64,000 nucleotides of DNA from Oceanobacillus sp. J11TS1 (GCF_018333215.1 NZ_BORO01000004.1:62001-126000); one strand, 5' to 3'. Positions 43,397 through 53,641 are shown, counted from the first letter of the stretch. Notes: generated from the letters alone by a model not told the origin. Numbers and translations: made by a program.

Positions 43397-46300
43397 GCTA
43401 CTTTCGCCTCCAATTTGTGTATTCTTTCTTTGAGTTTAGCTATTTCAAAAGCTGTATCCTCAATATGATTACTGACTTTGGTATCCACTTCTTGAATGGC
43501 CCGAGTGTTGTACATGGTGAGAGCGTTGATATTGATCTCTTTACCATTCTCGCGCGCTATATCTGGACTATCTTCTGCGATTACACCAATCTGAATACCT
43601 GCTTCCGGGTCTGCGATCCATTCGTAATTTACAATGTCTAACCTGTTGATTACATCTAATCCTTTGCCGGTATAAGGTTGGATATTCGTTTTTAAATCGC
43701 GACTTGAGGAGGTGTTAAATTCTCTTGCTGTCATTGGTACATGGGTTCCGCTATTATACCTTGTTGCTCGGACACCACCGTTCCCTTGTATAAAAGTTTC
43801 GCCACCTTGGTGAGTTAATCTCCCACCACTTTCAAGTTGTACAGCATTAACACGGATGTCGCGATAGGTACTACTCAAATCTTTACTCATTACACGAAGT
43901 TCGCCATCTGTACCAACGTAAGCGTGAGTGGATTGTGTAATAAAACCAGTACCCCAAAATTGGCGGGCGAACACACTCCGATAAATAGGATTTAAACTCC
44001 CCTCTGCTGTTCCTTTGGCTACAACGTGTAAAGCATTATCCATACCTAGCCACATAGAAGATGTAGTCGTGATAAAGGAAGTTCCATAGTAGCTACTAGC
44101 TCTTACATCACGATAAATATATGAACCGTCGGGCTGTTGGAATCCAGAGGAAGTAATTCTTAATTCTTTATCCGTGCCGATATAGCCGTTTGCGTCTGGT
44201 TTAAAGCGATATCCTAGTGCTCGTATTGGCCGATAGGTATAATTACTAGCTACACCATCACTTGGAATTTGATTAACGTCTACCACCCTAGCCTCGTTGT
44301 TGCTGTCAGGTGCTAAATAAACGTTAGCGTTCGAAGTTCCAAGTGCTGCACTTGTTACAAGCAAACTGTCGGCTCTAAATCTCACGCTACCGCCGGCATT
44401 ATAGCCGAATAAGCCACTAGGATTAATATGCACGTACCTGCCATTATTTTGCATCAGTCGTACATTACCACCAGTGATATCCATAGAGTCACTGCCATTA
44501 GAAGAACTAAAACGACTTCCGTAAATATCCAACCCTCGTAAATTAATAAGAGATACTTTCCCTACATCCAATGTACCTGCAGTAATTTTCCCTGCATTGA
44601 TAGATGTTATATTGGCATCTTTCACTCTGAAGGAGCCATTGACGGTCGTATTTCCATCCAAAATAAGCTTCTTACCGCTGATTAAAATGGATTCGGTCGA
44701 TAGATTAATTTGATTGATAATATCGTTTTTTTGCACCCTGAGATTGATAGCAGAATTAATCTGACTAATCTTAGAATTAGTATCTGATTCAAGATTACTA
44801 ACCATGCTCTGCAAACTAGATGCTGTCTGCGTAAGAGTATTAATATCTCCCTTTGCATTTCTTACATCGGTCTGCAACGTATTCGCCAGTTGTGTAACAG
44901 ACGTGATATTTCCCTCCGCATTGCCTACTCTCGTTTGCAACCCTTTGGCAGTTTGAGTAACAGAGCTTATATCTTTTTCTGCGTTTCCAATACGTGTTGC
45001 AAGGCTGCTTGACGTTTGACGCAAAGCGCTTATTTCGCCTTGTGTACTCTGCATTTTTACAGAGAATTCCTCGGCTGTTTGGGTGAGTTCGGATTTGCTT
45101 GCCATGTCTTCGGGGGCAGGTGCGTATGACGTCATCTTTGAGCCTTTTTCCAATTGAACATTTGCAATCCTAAACCAAGTAGACTTAGCTGTATTAACCG
45201 TAGAACCAATCATTGGATAAGCGTTATCGTCGCTCCACTTGGAAACGAACGTCATTGTATATTGATAGACATTATAGGTGTAACTGCCATTAATCGCTTG
45301 TCCTAACAACTTTTTCGAATAGCCTTGAGTATCAACTCTAAACCCTACACCGTTGCGTAAAATTAAAGTGTAGTCGAAATCGGTGTTTATATAAGAACTA
45401 GTAATTCCAAGAAACGATAATGTATAGGTTTCTCCTTCGATAATTTTAAACTTACTACCCAATAAGGTCGTTCTTGCTCTGTCTCCAACAGAAGGATTAG
45501 GCACGGAAAAGTAAACGAATGGTATATTTTCAAAACCACCTAACGGACTACTGATTTGACGACTTTCTACGGGAGACGGAGTCCCCAACTTATCAACGTT
45601 ATCTTGCTGCGAAAAATCAGTATTTGTTAGTAAGTTTTTTCCGCCAATCTCCAGTCCTTCTAAATCATCCTTAACTCCCTTAATCGTACTTTGCAAACTA
45701 GATGCAGTTTGCGTCAATTGAGACTGAGAAGCATACCAACCATCAGCCTGTCCTTTGGTGATTTTGGTGTCAATCACTCCAGCTAATTGCGTAACAGTTG
45801 ATTTATCAGCCTTATCGTTAACTTGTGTCTGCAGGCCTCTTGCGGTTTGCGTAAGCGTGCTTAGTTCACCCTCCGCACTTTCTATACGCCTGCCGTAGCT
45901 TGTGGCAGTCTGCTGTAAGGTACTGATATTCCCTTCTGCATCTAATACTCTAGTACGTAATCCTTGCGCAATCTGGGTAACGGAAGTAATGTCACCAGTG
46001 TTTTTATCGACCACTTTACTTAGCGCATCAGCCTTATTAAATGCGCTGTCCGCTCTTGTTATAGCATTCTGCGCCTTATCAAAGGATTCTTGAGACTTAT
46101 CGACTGCATTCCTTGCTTCCTTACTGGCATTGCTAGATTGAGTTAAAGCTTCCTGTGCTTTATCAAATCCATCTTGAGCTTTTTCGATAGCTTCGTTCGC
46201 ATTACTTGTAGCAAGATTTGCCTTATCCACTGCCTCCTGTGTCCTGTTACGTGCTTCGGATGCTGATTCCTTTGCCTCTTTGGATTCCATATCAATAGAC

Positions 46301-47592
46301 AACTGCCACTGCACGCCGTCATAAATATATGTTCTTGTATATTCTCCATCTACAATACGGAACCACATATCGCCTTTAATTAGGTGGTCGCCTGTAGGTT
46401 CATCTGGTCCATAATAAATGGTGTTTTTCCCATTGGCTGCACGAATAGCTTCATTGGATTTTTGCTCATTCCTGTTTATACGTTCACCAATAACACCAAG
46501 ATTATTGGCATTTTGATTAACGCTGTCCGTGAAATTGGCTTTAATATTACCAAGCGATACCTTACGATTCTTTTCCGCAATGGAATCATATTCAATCTTC
46601 ACAACGGTGGCTTTTAAATCAAGACCCATCTTGCTGTGACCGACAGTGACAGTATCACCCAATCCAACAAGTTCAAGAGCAGCAACATCTTTATATTCCT
46701 CTGTCTCCCACAAGGGTTCGAACTCGATTTCCATTGATACAGATGGTAGGTCTTTTCCCTTACCTTCGTTGCTAAAATAATCTTTGTAGGCATTGTATAA
46801 GTCTTGGCTAGTTTCAATCTCTTCCTCACTGCTTGCATCAATAGGAAGGATTTTAATATGCGTATACTTATCAATGTTTGGACTGTCGATATACTTACCT
46901 GTTATTGTAATCAGTCGTTCCGGTTCTTCCTCAGTTGCTTCCACATATTTAAATGGATAAATACGAGTGACCACATTGCTATCATCAAATGTAGCCTGTA
47001 AACCAGTGAGATTCTTTTTATAAAGTACCTTAACACCATCATCACTGCCTCGCCTACGGTGCATAATCAAATTAAAATTATCACGCTCAATCTGTCCGCC
47101 CCAGTGATCTAGAATGGACCCATCAATACCAGCTATCATTTGTAATGGATTGGTACGATACAAGCGTGTGCTGGATGTTGTTGTATTATTAGTACTCATA
47201 ATATTAAAACAAGTTGGATAGGCAAGGTTAAATTGTATAGCTTCCATAGCCTGCCTGGTAGTCATATCATTTAATATCAGCTTTTCGACAAAGTTGTCGG
47301 CCAAGTCATACGTGATATGCTGACCGTTAATAATAATTCTGTCTGCAGTATGATCTTTCACGTGGCTATAAATTCTAAATAGCTGCGGCTGCTGCTTGTC
47401 GTTCGCTTTGGCTTTGATAATCATGCCATTACTGATTTGGTCAGCTAAGAATCCATCTGCATCATATTCAATGGTAATTTCAGATAGTCCATTCAGTTCT
47501 TCTTCTGGATAAACAGTGATTGCATCACGCAAAAAACCAATTCCGTTGTGAGCGAAATTGGTTTCATTAGATTTATATAAAATTGGATACAT
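43393..47592 (-). CDS. long tail protein: prophage tail domain, coiled-coil repeats and S74 chaperone
   Basis: 1399 residues, ATG after AAAGGAGG. The N-terminus (1-350) is the Prophage_tail/gp18-like structural domain that binds the distal tail protein. About 380-1000 is a long coiled-coil zone with many copies of a Q/T-rich repeat around TQTAxxLQTxVxxAEGxI, interrupted by a carbohydrate-binding-like domain (about 650-830). The end (about 1280-1399) is an intramolecular chaperone of endosialidase (peptidase S74) with SSRDLKTNI, where self-cleavage is expected. It should form a trimeric fibre or tip that contacts the host wall. Confidence 0.87.
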   Translation of the reverse strand: MYPILYKSNETNFAHNGIGFLRDAITVYPEEELNGLSEITIEYDADGFLADQISNGMIIKAKANDKQQPQLFRIYSHVKDHTADRIIINGQHITYDLADNFVEKLILNDMTTRQAMEAIQFNLAYPTCFNIMSTNNTTTSSTRLYRTNPLQMIAGIDGSILDHWGGQIERDNFNLIMHRRRGSDDGVKVLYKKNLTGLQATFDDSNVVTRIYPFKYVEATEEEPERLITITGKYIDSPNIDKYTHIKILPIDASSEEEIETSQDLYNAYKDYFSNEGKGKDLPSVSMEIEFEPLWETEEYKDVAALELVGLGDTVTVGHSKMGLDLKATVVKIEYDSIAEKNRKVSLGNIKANFTDSVNQNANNLGVIGERINRNEQKSNEAIRAANGKNTIYYGPDEPTGDHLIKGDMWFRIVDGEYTRTYIYDGVQWQLSIDMESKEAKESASEARNRTQEAVDKANLATSNANEAIEKAQDGFDKAQEALTQSSNASKEARNAVDKSQESFDKAQNAITRADSAFNKADALSKVVDKNTGDITSVTQIAQGLRTRVLDAEGNISTLQQTATSYGRRIESAEGELSTLTQTARGLQTQVNDKADKSTVTQLAGVIDTKITKGQADGWYASQSQLTQTASSLQSTIKGVKDDLEGLEIGGKNLLTNTDFSQQDNVDKLGTPSPVESRQISSPLGGFENIPFVYFSVPNPSVGDRARTTLLGSKFKIIEGETYTLSFLGITSSYINTDFDYTLILRNGVGFRVDTQGYSKKLLGQAINGSYTYNVYQYTMTFVSKWSDDNAYPMIGSTVNTAKSTWFRIANVQLEKGSKMTSYAPAPEDMASKSELTQTAEEFSVKMQSTQGEISALRQTSSSLATRIGNAEKDISSVTQTAKGLQTRVGNAEGNITSVTQLANTLQTDVRNAKGDINTLTQTASSLQSMVSNLESDTNSKISQINSAINLRVQKNDIINQINLSTESILISGKKLILDGNTTVNGSFRVKDANITSINAGKITAGTLDVGKVSLINLRGLDIYGSRFSSSNGSDSMDITGGNVRLMQNNGRYVHINPSGLFGYNAGGSVRFRADSLLVTSAALGTSNANVYLAPDSNNEARVVDVNQIPSDGVASNYTYRPIRALGYRFKPDANGYIGTDKELRITSSGFQQPDGSYIYRDVRASSYYGTSFITTTSSMWLGMDNALHVVAKGTAEGSLNPIYRSVFARQFWGTGFITQSTHAYVGTDGELRVMSKDLSSTYRDIRVNAVQLESGGRLTHQGGETFIQGNGGVRATRYNSGTHVPMTAREFNTSSSRDLKTNIQPYTGKGLDVINRLDIVNYEWIADPEAGIQIGVIAEDSPDIARENGKEININALTMYNTRAIQEVDTKVSNHIEDTAFEIAKLKERIHKLEAKVA

Positions 47593-47616
47593 GTTTTACC
47601 TCCTTTCGCTCAGACG

Positions 47617-47646
47617 TAAAAAAGACACCGCTTATTTGGTGTCTTT
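47617..47646 (-). terminator. terminator overlapping the end of the inserted membrane gene
   Basis: AAAGACACC / GGTGTCTTT around an eight-base loop, with TTTTTTAC on the minus strand. The stop codon of the 47632 gene lies within the stem. Confidence 0.8.
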
Positions 47647-48399
47647 AGGAATAGATTCTTTAAATTCGATTACATTATCTATTAATATTGTTAACGTCTC
47701 TTGATATTTTTCTTGTAATTCTTTCTTTAAGCTCTTTTTGTCAATTATGTCACGGTTTTTATTCTCCAAAAAAACTAGACTATATTCAAGTGAAGAATTA
47801 ATTGTTACTAATCTTTTTGTGATATCATGTGGGATAAATATATGATAACTATTTATATAATTAGAAATTTTATCTGATACAAACGACTTTTGATGTTGAA
47901 GAAATTCAGCATACGATAAAGAATGGTCTTTTGCGTTATCCTTACCACCTGTACTAATATTTTTTATTTCAATATTACTACTTCTGAATTCTGGACCAAC
48001 GTATTTGTTAAGGGTATCTTTTAATTCTTTTAAAGTGATATCTTCAGAATCTGGATCCAAATTATCACTAAAATACAAACCATCACTTAAAAACCCTCTT
48101 TTGGTTATTAAAATTTGTAAAAAGTTTTCTAACACGCCTGCTAATATGTGGTGCTCCGTTGTTAATAAATCCTTATATTCATTTAACTCAACATTCCTTT
48201 TCTCTTTTTCAGTACGTTTTTTAATGAGCAAATCAAGAACAAAAACAGTAATGCCAAGCATAAATAAATTAACTATTAAGCCATTTAGTGCACTTTCAAT
48301 ATCAATACGATTAATAGTAAATGCTTTGTGAAAAATCCATATTAACATCACAATAATAAAAATCCATCCTATTACTAAACCTTTATATAAATTCTTCAA
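47632..48399 (-). CDS. two-helix membrane protein inserted in the tail module (moron candidate)
   Basis: 255 residues from a TTG at 48399, which has GGGGTGA five bases upstream; an ATG at 48420 and the GTG at 48447 lack a site. Two membrane helices (about 5-24 and 38-58) precede a cytoplasmic helical domain of roughly 180 residues. No tail-protein family fits. It lies between two genes that are normally adjacent (Dit and the tail-tip protein), its base composition is poorer in GC, and it ends in its own terminator. A weak TATAAT (48424-48419) could be its promoter. These are marks of a prophage-expressed moron. Confidence 0.65.
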   Translation of the reverse strand: MKNLYKGLVIGWIFIIVMLIWIFHKAFTINRIDIESALNGLIVNLFMLGITVFVLDLLIKKRTEKEKRNVELNEYKDLLTTEHHILAGVLENFLQILITKRGFLSDGLYFSDNLDPDSEDITLKELKDTLNKYVGPEFRSSNIEIKNISTGGKDNAKDHSLSYAEFLQHQKSFVSDKISNYINSYHIFIPHDITKRLVTINSSLEYSLVFLENKNRDIIDKKSLKKELQEKYQETLTILIDNVIEFKESIPKDTK

Positions 48400-48431
48400 T
48401 AAAATCACCCCAAAAAACATTATACTACATT

Positions 48432-49139
48432 TCACACCCACCTCCACCTAGGATTAATTTCTAATTTACTTATTGCACCACTATATTCCACCACATTATT
48501 CCCATGCTGAAAAATGGGGAAATCACCAACCATGTGATTATTCAGATTGGTGATATTACCTGTGGTTTTCCTATAAGCGTTCATGAGTTCAGAATCAATC
48601 TCAATGGTGCCATTTATATTAACAATCTGTATTTCTTGGCCATTAACAAATATCTTGCCGTTACCGCTGCATGTCGCTTTGATATACGGCTGTGATTCGT
48701 AACCGGGATTATTAAATACATGTCTCCCTGTAATTGTTTGCATGGGATTTGTTTCATATTGAAAAGGGGCAAGAACAAAATGAACAGTAAACTCTCCAAA
48801 CTGTAATACTAAATTCTCTGCATCCTCAATAGAAACAGATTTAACACGATAATGAACATCCCCATCATCCTCAAAAACTAAGGTTTGAGCTTGGAATAAT
48901 AATATTTTCGCTTGTCGAAATACCTTTTTAAACGATTGATCAGCTAAGATGGTGAAATGGACAGATAAAGGTATATCCTTAAATCCATACTTTTTAGTAA
49001 GGGATCCATGCCTACCTTTTATATCAATATGCTCTATACCCTCCTCTGGTGTAGGAACAACAATTCTCCCTTTTGGTTTAAATCCGTATTCATCTGTTTG
49101 GAATCCGTTAATTTTTAATTTACTTGCTCTGCTAGTCAT
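48432..49139 (-). CDS. distal tail protein (Dit)
   Basis: 235 residues from the ATG at 49139. Dit/SPP1 gp19.1 family: the N-terminal ring domain opens MTSRASKLKINGFQTDEYGF, with PLSVHFTILADQSFKKVFRQAK following and a C-terminal galectin-like part (about 140-235) ending NPRWRWV. Dit hexamers form the hub that joins the tail tube to the tail-tip fibre protein. It follows the tape measure gene directly, the normal order for siphophages. Confidence 0.88.
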   Translation of the reverse strand: MTSRASKLKINGFQTDEYGFKPKGRIVVPTPEEGIEHIDIKGRHGSLTKKYGFKDIPLSVHFTILADQSFKKVFRQAKILLFQAQTLVFEDDGDVHYRVKSVSIEDAENLVLQFGEFTVHFVLAPFQYETNPMQTITGRHVFNNPGYESQPYIKATCSGNGKIFVNGQEIQIVNINGTIEIDSELMNAYRKTTGNITNLNNHMVGDFPIFQHGNNVVEYSGAISKLEINPRWRWV

Positions 49140-49140
49140 C

Positions 49141-52100
49141 CTAACCACCCCATGCTGCTTTTTGCCGATTACCGATATTACTTAATTCTTGATTGACAGT
49201 TGGTGAAACAGCCTTACCAACCGTATGTCCGTCCATCACAATAACCTGCCCCTGTTTAACACCGTTGGCGATATCTTTTAATAAAGAAATCACAGTCCCT
49301 GTATTTGCAACACTTTCATTAATAGTGTTCAAGGTTCGTTCCGCTTCACCAGGCTGTCTCGCACCAGTAGCGTAACCAGGAACAGTTGGTTTTTGCATAT
49401 TATTAAGAGCACGAACAATCTTTTTACTCTCGTCATGGGTAAATACCTCATAACCTCTAGGTCTGTCGTACAAGCCAAAGTTAAGCATTTCCCAACGATT
49501 GCCCATGCGACCAAGTTCCCAACCTTCTTCACCTGCGAGAAAGCTGCCACCTTTATGACCACCGGTGGGGGTTCCTTTTGCGTACCCAGCTATTGCACCC
49601 ACTATTCCTTTTGCGGCATTAGCCACAAGATTTATTGTTTTCGTAACAGGTGAGCTTGCTCGCCGATTAAGTGATGCAATAGAACCATAATCATCAACCT
49701 TAACTGGTTTACCTGCTCTCAATTGAGCGCGCACATGTAACCTGTCCAACGTACCATAATCGTTGGCTTCTACCGGTTTAATGACTCCAGACATTCCAGC
49801 TAAATCAATAGCGCGAACAGTTCCGTTGTCTTTCGCGTTAACATCTTTGTCAACATCTTTACCTGCTTCTGCTGTTCGCTGCTCTTCAAGCCTTATTCCT
49901 GTTTGAGTTTTATCATTGTTGCTGTCGATTCCGTACCCTTGGCCTTCAATTGCGTCTGCGCCCATGTCGATTTTGTCTTTTACTTCATTCCAAAGTCCAG
50001 TTTCCTCTAAAACTTGCCTAAGGACACTATCATTATTTGATATTTTATTGTCTATGGAAGAAACTTGGTCGTTAATTTCATCTGTTGTGGCACCTTGTTG
50101 CTTCAAATTCTCAATTAAATTGGAACGTTCTTCTGCTAGTTTTTCATTTTTTGTTTTTATTTGGTCAAGAATATTACCTTCTTCGACATTAATGCCTTCT
50201 AACATATTAAGATTGTTCTTGTGCTTATTTCCTTCCTCACCAAGCAAGTCGAGCTTCCCTTGAACCAGGGAGTTGATATCGCTATACATTCCGATTTCTT
50301 CATAAATATAATCCTTTGCCTCTTGCTGCTTTCCTACTGTTTCAGATAGCTTATCGTACCGAGCTTGTTCTTCTTGAGAAAGAGAACCATTCGCTTCTAA
50401 TTTTGCATCGAGAGAAGCTAATTCTTCTTGGTTTTTCGCAATCGATTGATCTAATTGTTCAAGGCCTTTTGCTCCTTGTTCATTAATCCCAACTTGTTGC
50501 AATACAAGATTGGCCATTTGTTCATTTAGCTCATTAATTTTGGCGAGTTCTTCTTCAGATTGAGCTATCGAATCTCTTTTACCTTGGATTTGCTCTTGGA
50601 TATGAGCTATGGCTTCAACATATTTTCCATCTTGTATGTCCATTAGCGCCGTTTCTTCTTGAGCTAATCTAGCTTTTTCTTCTGCACTTAAATTAGTATC
50701 ACGATATAGCTCATTGATCTCTTTGCGACGGTCGGCGATTTCTTGTTCACTCATATTGTGGGCATCAGTATACAGGGTCATTGTCTCAAGCAAACCATTT
50801 AATTCGTTTTGAGCTTGGGTAATATCGTCTCTAATTTGCTTTTCTTGCTCTAATGCTTTGGTTCTTTCGCCCTCAAGTTCGATTAATGTAGCCTCATGAA
50901 GCGTATTTATATATTCTCTAACTGCATCCGTATTCTCGGCAAATTTATTCCCTGTTTCAGATACGGAAGATTGGACTTCCGGAGACTGATTGATGATTTC
51001 CTCGTTGGCAGACCATAGTTTCTCTAATTCTTCCTTTGAGAGACCGCTCTTTTCTGCCAACTTATCATATTGTTCTTGGAGCGCTTGAATCTCGCCAGGA
51101 TTACTGGATTCTGCAATTCTCTTATTCAAGTCGTTCATTAATGCCAATTCTTCGTTGCTAATCTTCGCTTTTTCTGTTAATTTATCAAACGTATCTGCAC
51201 TGTTTTGCAGTTCTACAGCCTGATTACTTATTGATTCAGCCAAATCCAAATTAACTTCTTCCGCTTTCTTGGAATCCTTATAAAAATCATAGATTGCTAA
51301 GGATAAAGCTCCAACCCCAGCAATAGCTAATCCAACGACACCAGCCTTGCCCAATAAACCGATAGATCCCGCTAAACCTGCGCCACCAGATTTCCCGATC
51401 ATTGTAGCAACAGATCCACCAAGTTTCAGCACGCCACCGAAAGCTGTAGTTAAATTCCCAAGAACAACGGAAGCAGGACCAACTGCAGCTGCTAAAGCAA
51501 TTAAACCTAAAATGGTTCGTTGTTGCTCTTCATCCATATTTGCAAATGATTCTGCACCAGATTCAATTTTTTCAATTAGTGGCTCCGCAGCGTCAAGCGC
51601 GCCCATTAAAGCAGGAATCAATGCATCTCCCATCGTAATAGCAATATCCTTTAATCTGTTCCACAGGATTTTTATTTGAGATTCCGTCGTAGCGTAACGT
51701 TGTGCAGCTTCATCACTTAACGCTGAATTTTCTTCCCACGCTGCAGAAGATTGGTCAACGGCTTCTGAAAGCAAATCACTAGCTCCAGCCAAACGTAAAA
51801 TTGTATCGGATTCACGTATCCCTTTAATGCCCAGGTCGGTTAAAATGGATGTTAAGTTCGCCCCTTCATCCGAGGAATCGGAAAGACCATTAATAAATAA
51901 ATCAAGAGCGCTAATCGGATCATTTTTCCATGCATCAGCAAATTCTTTTGATGATGTTCCCGATGCTTTAGCAAAGCCTTGTAGCGATTCACCGCCTTCA
52001 TCCACTGCAGCATCTATTTTCTTTAGCACTGTAGTCATGGCAGTACCACCAGCTTCTGCTTCAATACCTAAACTGGACATTGTAGCTGCAAGAGCCATAA

Positions 52101-53046
52101 TCTGAGCTTCGGACATTCCAACCTGGCTACCTTGCGCTGCTAAACGCATTCCCATGCTGACTATTTCAGATTCAGTTGTAGCCATGTTATTTCCTAGCTC
52201 AACAACTGAAGATCCTAAGCGATCAAAAGCGTCTTGAGGCATGCCAACAATATTTGCAAAACGAGCAAACTCAGTAGCTGCCTGTTCTGTTGTCATATTC
52301 GTCGCTTCGCCCAGATCAATGATAGTCCGAGTAAAACCAAGGATTGAATCATTTTCAATACCGAGCTGTCCTGCGCTTTCTGCAACGGCGGCTATTTCAA
52401 CAGCAGACGCCGGGAGTTCTTTTGCCATGTCGCGAATACCGCGGCTTAATTTGGCATAACCTTCCTCGCCCATATCAACTGTTTTACGGACACCTGCAAA
52501 CGCAGACTCATAATCAATAGCAGCTTTGAGCATCGCAGTACCACCAGCAACAATTGGCGCGGTGACACGCATGGTATACGACTTACCGAAATCAGTCATA
52601 CCTCTTCCAAAGTCTTGCATCTTGTTGCCGGCATTTGTCATTTGTTCGCCGACCTTCGTCCAAGGGCTTTCTTGACGACGTAGTTCTTCATTAAGATTTT
52701 TCAATTGCTGCTCCGTCAAATTCATTTCAGCTGCTGCACGGTTATATTGAGCGGCTAAATTTTGCGTTTGTACGGCATCCTCGCCTTTTACAGCTTTCGC
52801 TTCGTCGTAACGGCGCTTCAATTCCCGAACTTGCTCTTGTTGTGTCTTAAAACGGCGTGTAAGAATGTCGGATTGCTCACGCATACCTTTTAAACTATTG
52901 GTATAATCTTTTCCACCGGATTGCGCCAACCGCATTTCAGAACGCAAACCTTTTAAGTCTCGTTTGAATCCTTCTAACGATCTATTTGCTCCATCATCTT
53001 CCCAGGACAGCCTAGTTCTCAATGAACCTATATCTTTTGTAGCCAT
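49141..53046 (-). CDS. phage tail tape measure protein
   Basis: 1301 residues; the ATG has TAGGAGGTGA before it. The N-terminal third holds coiled coil (20-120) and the TP901-type tape measure core (about 145-480, SAFAGVRKTVDMGEEGY, AAVAESAGQLGIEND, GGTAMTTVLKKIDAAVDEGG). Hydrophobic segments near 500-620 are followed by very long Glu/Lys/Gln-rich coiled coil (630-1080) and a C-terminal Gly-rich part with GGSFLAGEEGWELG. It sets tail length; by the usual 1.5 Angstrom per residue rule the tail would be near 190 nm. Confidence 0.95.
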   Translation of the reverse strand: MATKDIGSLRTRLSWEDDGANRSLEGFKRDLKGLRSEMRLAQSGGKDYTNSLKGMREQSDILTRRFKTQQEQVRELKRRYDEAKAVKGEDAVQTQNLAAQYNRAAAEMNLTEQQLKNLNEELRRQESPWTKVGEQMTNAGNKMQDFGRGMTDFGKSYTMRVTAPIVAGGTAMLKAAIDYESAFAGVRKTVDMGEEGYAKLSRGIRDMAKELPASAVEIAAVAESAGQLGIENDSILGFTRTIIDLGEATNMTTEQAATEFARFANIVGMPQDAFDRLGSSVVELGNNMATTESEIVSMGMRLAAQGSQVGMSEAQIMALAATMSSLGIEAEAGGTAMTTVLKKIDAAVDEGGESLQGFAKASGTSSKEFADAWKNDPISALDLFINGLSDSSDEGANLTSILTDLGIKGIRESDTILRLAGASDLLSEAVDQSSAAWEENSALSDEAAQRYATTESQIKILWNRLKDIAITMGDALIPALMGALDAAEPLIEKIESGAESFANMDEEQQRTILGLIALAAAVGPASVVLGNLTTAFGGVLKLGGSVATMIGKSGGAGLAGSIGLLGKAGVVGLAIAGVGALSLAIYDFYKDSKKAEEVNLDLAESISNQAVELQNSADTFDKLTEKAKISNEELALMNDLNKRIAESSNPGEIQALQEQYDKLAEKSGLSKEELEKLWSANEEIINQSPEVQSSVSETGNKFAENTDAVREYINTLHEATLIELEGERTKALEQEKQIRDDITQAQNELNGLLETMTLYTDAHNMSEQEIADRRKEINELYRDTNLSAEEKARLAQEETALMDIQDGKYVEAIAHIQEQIQGKRDSIAQSEEELAKINELNEQMANLVLQQVGINEQGAKGLEQLDQSIAKNQEELASLDAKLEANGSLSQEEQARYDKLSETVGKQQEAKDYIYEEIGMYSDINSLVQGKLDLLGEEGNKHKNNLNMLEGINVEEGNILDQIKTKNEKLAEERSNLIENLKQQGATTDEINDQVSSIDNKISNNDSVLRQVLEETGLWNEVKDKIDMGADAIEGQGYGIDSNNDKTQTGIRLEEQRTAEAGKDVDKDVNAKDNGTVRAIDLAGMSGVIKPVEANDYGTLDRLHVRAQLRAGKPVKVDDYGSIASLNRRASSPVTKTINLVANAAKGIVGAIAGYAKGTPTGGHKGGSFLAGEEGWELGRMGNRWEMLNFGLYDRPRGYEVFTHDESKKIVRALNNMQKPTVPGYATGARQPGEAERTLNTINESVANTGTVISLLKDIANGVKQGQVIVMDGHTVGKAVSPTVNQELSNIGNRQKAAWGG

Positions 53047-53063
53047 TTATGTGTCACCTCCTA

Positions 53064-53309
53064 TCACCAAATGTCACTTAAGTACTGCTCTTTATCTTGC
53101 GGATTCTTGGCATTCGTTTTTATTTCTTCTTCTGCCTTTTGAACTCGTTCAGAAAAAAGAGCATCAAAAAAGTGGACATCCATCTGATCAATATCAGACA
53201 TCGTCCACCCTGTTCTTTTTATTTCTCCACCGTACGCAATACTAGGCGGTGGGAACATTAAGTTTTTATACATAATCATAAGGGAAGTGTACAGCTCACT
53301 AGCCGTCAC
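53064..53309 (-). CDS. tail assembly chaperone, downstream (T-like) frame
   Basis: 81 codons from a GTG at 53309, overlapping the upstream chaperone frame by four bases. It is probably made mostly as the second half of a -1 frameshift fusion with the 53306-53641 gene rather than alone. The product is small, with PPPSIAYGGEIKRTGWTMSDIDQMDVHFFDALF, a pattern of GT-type extensions that bind the tape measure and tail tube protein. It lies directly before the tape measure, the classical position. Confidence 0.82.
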   Translation of the reverse strand: MTASELYTSLMIMYKNLMFPPPSIAYGGEIKRTGWTMSDIDQMDVHFFDALFSERVQKAEEEIKTNAKNPQDKEQYLSDIW

Positions 53310-53641
53310 TCCCCCTTCAAGTTTCCCTCATCATCAACCTTTGTTTCAGAGTTCTCTGGTACTTCTCCAAATACAGCTTCTCTTAACTTTTGATAGAAGT
53401 ACTTATCACTGACGCCTTTAAATAATTGGTCTACAGTGAATTTCCCTTCAAACACAACATCAGCTAAAATGGAAGCCATCTCTGTTTCCTCATCTAGTTG
53501 TTGCTGTGCTGTCGGGCGGTAGTTTTCTCCTTTTTTCTCATTCTCAGCTTCAATCTTTAAATACATCCGTTTTGCTAGAACAGGGACTACCGGAGCTGTA
53601 AATGTTTTTAGTTCTCCATCAATGTGAATTTCTATATGCAT
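53306..53641 (-). CDS. tail assembly chaperone, upstream (G-like) frame
   Basis: 111 residues. It starts at an ATG that shares a base with the major tail protein stop. The protein is acidic and helical beyond its first 25 residues (TAQQQLDEETEMASILADVV), as in G-type chaperones of long-tailed phages of Gram-positive bacteria. Near its end the message contains the slippery heptamer GGGAAAC, giving a minority 192-residue fusion with the next frame. Both products coat the tape measure during tail assembly and are absent from the virion. Confidence 0.85.
   Translation of the reverse strand: MHIEIHIDGELKTFTAPVVPVLAKRMYLKIEAENEKKGENYRPTAQQQLDEETEMASILADVVFEGKFTVDQLFKGVSDKYFYQKLREAVFGEVPENSETKVDDEGNLKGE
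53321..53327 (-). other. programmed -1 ribosomal frameshift site
   Basis: G GGA AAC, read in codons GAG GGA AAC, is a canonical X-XXY-YYZ slippery heptamer near the end of the G-like frame. Slipping one base back continues CTT GAA GGG GGA GTG into the T-like frame with no stop between. The lambda G/GT site is GGGAAAG. Confidence 0.8.
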
